Positions 13,931 to 16,570 of a DNA stretch of 16,570 nucleotides are shown piece by piece (position 1 is the stretch's first letter; the number at the start of each line of letters is the position of its first letter). A program made the translations under genes and the position numbers. Source of the DNA: an uncultured Roseiflexaceae bacterium (GTDB lineage: Bacteria > Chloroflexota > Chloroflexia > Chloroflexales > Roseiflexaceae). The stretch spans positions 1-16,570 of the forward strand of contig CAIPUQ010000400.1 of assembly GCA_903868295.1 (NCBI GenBank), in the 5' to 3' direction. Below the pieces are notes generated by a model. It saw only the letters and a program-made list of their open reading frames with translations. It was not told the origin of the DNA and did not search any database.

Positions 13931-14727
13931 CACCCAGCAACGAGTTCGATACATTTATCGCGTACCTCATGACCACCCTTCCCGAGCTCGATGAGTCCAT
14001 CACCGATGTCCAACAGGTTGGTACCGACATCGTCGTCGTCCGTGGTGATGTATCGCTTCCCATCGCCATCGAGCCCTTCGAGCGGGCGTACCGACGGCGT
14101 CCCGATGCAATCGATGCCGTCGTGAGTACCTTGTTGCGCGTCAGCAAAGGCGAACAGGGCGTGCCTGATTTGGGCTTTCAGACGATTGCCGAACTCATCG
14201 TCCCACAGCTCAAGCCAATCGCACTTCTCGTCGACATGGTAGATCGCGGTGCCGAACCAATCATCTACCGGCTCTTCTTGGCAGATTTGATCCTCACCTA
14301 TGCCATCCGCGATCGTGGCCGGTTGTCGTATCTGACCGAGACACAAATCGAACGTTGGGGCGTCAGTGAGCAGGCCGTCCACGAGCAAGCGATGCGCAAC
14401 CTGACCGCCAAATCCCAAGACATCCCGTATCATCTCGCCGGCAAGGGATCACAACAAGTCGTGATTTTCAATGTCAATGACGGGCTCGACGCCGCCCGGC
14501 TGTTGCTCCCCGACCTCATCCAGCAGGCAGCCCGCAACATCCCCGGTAACCTGGTCATCGGTATCCCCAACCGCGATTTTATGGTTGTGTTTAGTGACGA
14601 CGACCCGGATCGCGTCACCGCGGTATCGCTCCAAATTACGCAGGACATGCGTCAACATGCCCATGGCCTCACCACCAGTCTGTTCACCATTACTGATGGT
14701 GAAATCCGAGACTACAAAGGCATGTAA
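13927..14727 (+). CDS. DUF1444 (YtpQ-like) family protein
   Basis: The 266-residue product is a soluble protein without signal peptide or membrane segments and looks like the DUF1444/YtpQ family, known from Bacillus but of unknown function. Supporting segments are LPIAIEPFERAYRRRPD (about 44-60), IVPQLKPIAL (91-100), YHLAGKGSQQVVIFNVNDGLDAA (about 168-190) and the C-terminal NLVIGIPNRDFMVVFSDDDP (208-227). The start is the ATG of an ATGA overlap with the purL stop codon, so translation is coupled to purL; the frame stays open upstream inside purL but without a better start. A membrane-protein gene follows after 24 bases. The coupling suggests a link to purine supply, but this is context only. 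Confidence 0.82.
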   Translation: MTPSNEFDTFIAYLMTTLPELDESITDVQQVGTDIVVVRGDVSLPIAIEPFERAYRRRPDAIDAVVSTLLRVSKGEQGVPDLGFQTIAELIVPQLKPIALLVDMVDRGAEPIIYRLFLADLILTYAIRDRGRLSYLTETQIERWGVSEQAVHEQAMRNLTAKSQDIPYHLAGKGSQQVVIFNVNDGLDAARLLLPDLIQQAARNIPGNLVIGIPNRDFMVVFSDDDPDRVTAVSLQITQDMRQHAHGLTTSLFTITDGEIRDYKGM

Positions 14728-14751
14728 CACCGTAGGAAAGAGGATTCCCCT

Positions 14752-15492
14752 ATGGAAATCATCCTATTCCTCGCCACCGCAGTGGTATTGCTGTTGTGTG
14801 GCTACATCGGAGTCTCGACCCGTTCGCCGGTCTTTGTCATCGTCGCACTCACCGCGATGGTCGCAGGTATGGGAACGCCCCTCTGGCACCTCCTCTACGG
14901 CATTGCCTACGACCCGTCACTGTCGACCATCATCGGTGACTTCGTGCCCGCAATCACCCTGTATGGCGGTTGGGTCATGGTCTTCCCGACGCTGGTCATC
15001 TTTATGGGATTGCGTCGTCAGTTCGGTGACTATGGAAGTGTGCAATCGTGGGCCGTCATCGGTGGGATGTTTATCTACTTCTGGGTGATTGAACTCCTCG
15101 GCGTGCAAACAGGACTCTGGTCGTACGACAACGAAATCGCCGCACTGGGAATCCCCTTTTCGTTCCTCCTCGCCCTCTTGCATACCTTCTGCGCTGCAGC
15201 CATGCTGCGGGTGTTGTTCGAATACTGGCGGCAACCGTTGATTGTGACCGTGCAACTCGTCCCCATCTGGATTGGTCTGCAATTACTGACGTATGCACTC
15301 ATTGGTGCGCCGTATTATGCGATGTCCTACCTGTCGACCAATGAACTGCTCACCAGTATCGGTCTGGTTTGTAGCCTCGGGCTGATTGGGTGGGGCTTTG
15401 TGATTATTGTGAATGGGTTCGTCAATCTCAAAAGCGCATACGGTCAAACTGCCCGATTTGTGGTCCCCACCGACCCCGCAGATATGCAATAG
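14752..15492 (+). CDS. Seven-helix integral membrane protein of unknown function
   Basis: The 246-residue product is almost entirely hydrophobic, with helices at about 3-18, 26-47, 66-88, 99-120, 131-153, 163-186 and 200-222. The conserved-looking polar positions sit in YFWVIELLGVQTGLWSYDNE (109-128), where Glu114 is buried in a helix and a Trp-Ser-Tyr loop follows. That segment is loosely reminiscent of carotenoid hydratase/cyclase-type membrane proteins (CruF, lycopene cyclase domain), but the resemblance is too weak for a call. ATG at 14752 has AAAGAGG 8-9 bases upstream. It lies 24 bases after the DUF1444 gene and is probably the last gene of the purL transcript; a hairpin follows 4 bases after its stop. 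Confidence 0.78.
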   Translation: MEIILFLATAVVLLLCGYIGVSTRSPVFVIVALTAMVAGMGTPLWHLLYGIAYDPSLSTIIGDFVPAITLYGGWVMVFPTLVIFMGLRRQFGDYGSVQSWAVIGGMFIYFWVIELLGVQTGLWSYDNEIAALGIPFSFLLALLHTFCAAAMLRVLFEYWRQPLIVTVQLVPIWIGLQLLTYALIGAPYYAMSYLSTNELLTSIGLVCSLGLIGWGFVIIVNGFVNLKSAYGQTARFVVPTDPADMQ

Positions 15493-15496
15493 AAAG

Positions 15497-15534
15497 CCCC
15501 ACGTGCATGCACATGGACATGTGCGCACGTGGGG
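15497..15534. terminator. Hairpin between convergent genes, probable bidirectional terminator
   Basis: CCCCACGTGC pairs with GCACGTGGGG (10 bp), with an inner stem CACAT/ATGTG around GGAC. It starts 4 bases after the plus-strand stop and ends 20 bases before the minus-strand stop. Flanking T tracts are short (CTTTCT on the minus strand), so termination strength is uncertain. Confidence 0.7.
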
Positions 15535-15554
15535 AACCTTGCCTACCGGTCGTG

Positions 15555-16217
15555 TTAGCCGCGGCGGCGACACACTGCGATGCCATCGCGTATGGGCAAG
15601 ATGACGGACTCGAGATCGATGTGATGCATAATCGCTCGATTGAATTCTTGGATGCCGCGGACGATGGGTGCGGCCTCGCGTTCGTCTTCGAGCACCAGGG
15701 CATTGCAGAGCACATTGTCTGCCACCAGAATACCGCCTCGTCTGAGCAATGGGACGCACATCTCGAGTGCTTGTAACGCTTCTTTTTCGTTGTTCAGATG
15801 GCGCAGAATGTCGAGGAAAATCAAATCGAACGGGCCACGCATGTTGGCGAGTTCTTCGAACCAATCGCCTTCGTGGATCGAAAAACGATCGCTATACCCT
15901 GCCTTGGCGACCCATTCGCGTGCCCGCGTATAGCGCAGGGGATCCTTTTCGATGGCGGTCAAGCGCCCTTCGGGGTTCTGGACCAATGCCCGCAACAGCC
16001 AAATGGCTGCGTACCCTGTTGCAGTACCAATCTCGAGGGCATGTTGGACCCCGCTCGTGCGTGCCAACATATAGAGGAACTGGCCTTCGACCGCTCCGAC
16101 AAGGGGCCAGCCACTTTCGCGGCCGATACGTTCCATATCGTTCAGTGGTGAGGGGCGCGGGGGCATCAGACTGGCGAGATATTCTTCTATCTCAGAATTA
16201 GTAATGTCATCACGCAT
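15555..16217 (-). CDS. SAM-dependent O-methyltransferase (COMT/CCoAOMT-like, methyltransferase-3 family)
   Basis: The 220-residue cytoplasmic enzyme has the class I methyltransferase fold. The SAM site is EIGTATGYAAIWL (62-74), with acidic Glu90 in LTAIEKD for the ribose and GDWFEEL (117-123) next. The metal site of this family (two Asp and one Asn) is present as Asp136 in IFLD and Asp167-Asn168 in VADNVL. The segment after Asp136 reads ILRHLNN rather than the usual ADKxxY, so the substrate pocket diverges. The N-terminal region EIEEYLASLMPPR with GRESGWPLVGAVEGQFL is typical. Catechol-like or small hydroxylated acceptors are usual; none is indicated here. ATG at 16217 has an excellent AAGGAG 6 bases upstream. 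The divergent neighbour starts 100 bases away. Confidence 0.9.
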   Translation of the reverse strand: MRDDITNSEIEEYLASLMPPRPSPLNDMERIGRESGWPLVGAVEGQFLYMLARTSGVQHALEIGTATGYAAIWLLRALVQNPEGRLTAIEKDPLRYTRAREWVAKAGYSDRFSIHEGDWFEELANMRGPFDLIFLDILRHLNNEKEALQALEMCVPLLRRGGILVADNVLCNALVLEDEREAAPIVRGIQEFNRAIMHHIDLESVILPIRDGIAVCRRRG

Positions 16218-16257
16218 CCCAGACTCCTTCCGTATGTCCGCTGGGTATTCAGCGCCG

Positions 16258-16263
16258 ATTGTA
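16258..16263 (-). promoter_or_regulatory. -10 box (TACAAT) of the O-methyltransferase gene
   Basis: Minus-strand TACAAT is preceded by TGG, giving an extended -10 (TGGTACAAT), about 41 bases before the ATG at 16217. No clear -35 is seen. Confidence 0.45.
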
Positions 16264-16283
16264 CCACATCCCCACGGCTAGGG

Positions 16284-16289
16284 TATAAT
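16284..16289 (+). promoter_or_regulatory. -10 box (TATAAT) of the 16318 gene
   Basis: A consensus TATAAT in GGGTATAATCGAG lies 29 bases before the ATG, the same distance and nearly the same context as at 3230. A weak TTGTAC at 16259 is 19 bases upstream. Confidence 0.6.
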
Positions 16290-16317
16290 CGAGGTGTTGT
16301 GTTCCGAAAGGGTCCGT

Positions 16318-16570
16318 ATGAATACCGATGCCTCGATGCCGCGCTATGATCGGATCGTCTCTCTCGTCCTGCTGGTGCTCCTCGGGATGGCAGTGGTGTT
16401 CCTTGTCGATATCAATCCCAATATCATCCGGGCGCAACTCGGGGGCGACCTGCCGGTCATCACCGTGTCGTGGGTCATTCTTGCGGCCATTGTGATTTTG
16501 ACCAGCACAGCTGCTGACTTATTCACACGCGACCACCCCCAAGTCCACGCACGTCCGTTGTGGTTGGTGG
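16318..16570 (+). CDS. Hypothetical membrane protein (3' end outside window)
   Basis: Only the first 84 residues are present. After a short polar N-terminus (MNTDASMPRYDR) come a transmembrane helix (about 13-32), a loop, and a second helix (about 51-69). The remainder runs TRDHPQVHARPLW. No family is recognisable from this much. The start is supported by AAAGGG 5 bases upstream and a -10 box at 16284. Confidence 0.65.
   Translation, partial: MNTDASMPRYDRIVSLVLLVLLGMAVVFLVDINPNIIRAQLGGDLPVITVSWVILAAIVILTSTAADLFTRDHPQVHARPLWLV

Noticed and set aside
1..16570. Insertion sequence, prophage, toxin-antitoxin or defence island
   Set aside because: No transposase, integrase, phage, nuclease or toxin-like protein is visible on either strand; the genes are mainly metabolic, membrane or housekeeping.

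Overview
The window is an ordinary, gene-dense stretch of a GC-rich bacterial chromosome. The best taxonomic clue is a lipid-anchored blue copper protein at 9262-9729 whose Cys-x4-His-x4-Met copper loop and surrounding sequence resemble auracyanin, the electron carrier of Chloroflexus-type filamentous bacteria. Together with the long PurS-like/PurL protein, I read this as Chloroflexota, probably near Chloroflexales. That assignment is an inference from recognised family resemblance; no database search was possible.

Layout. 1-3128 (minus): two tandem paralogous membrane acyltransferases (acyltransferase-3/OafA type), the distal one cut by the window edge. 3265-5817 (plus): a small four-helix membrane protein followed 18 bases later by a complete ABC-F ATPase. 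5815-6018: a 200-base spacer between convergent genes, filled with three arrays of 7-base tandem repeats around a perfect 14-bp hairpin. 6016-7844 (minus): a PHP-domain phosphoesterase followed by an M42 metallo-aminopeptidase. 8043-9083 (plus): a two-SIS-domain sugar-phosphate protein without a glutaminase domain. 9262-10940 (minus): a PH-domain-like membrane protein translationally coupled (TAATG) to an unrecognised soluble protein, then the auracyanin-like lipoprotein with its own promoter and a textbook terminator. 11060-15492 (plus): a 956-residue FGAM synthase PurL, a DUF1444 protein overlapping it by 4 bases (ATGA), and a seven-helix membrane protein. 15555-16217 (minus): an O-methyltransferase. 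16318-end (plus): the start of an unknown membrane protein.

How the genes work together. There is no single pathway. Co-transcribed sets are small: the acyltransferase pair (surface polysaccharide or lipid acylation), the membrane protein/ABC-F pair, the coupled PH-like/unknown pair, and purL/DUF1444/membrane protein. PurL carries out the fourth step of purine synthesis and needs a separate PurQ glutaminase that is not in the window. Intergenic spaces are all under about 200 bases. Several contain recognisable promoter hexamers, and three contain strong hairpins between convergent genes.

I found no mobile element, CRISPR array, tRNA, rRNA or defence system, and nothing I would call a new biological system. 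The most distinctive non-coding object is the heptanucleotide-repeat spacer at 5815-6018.
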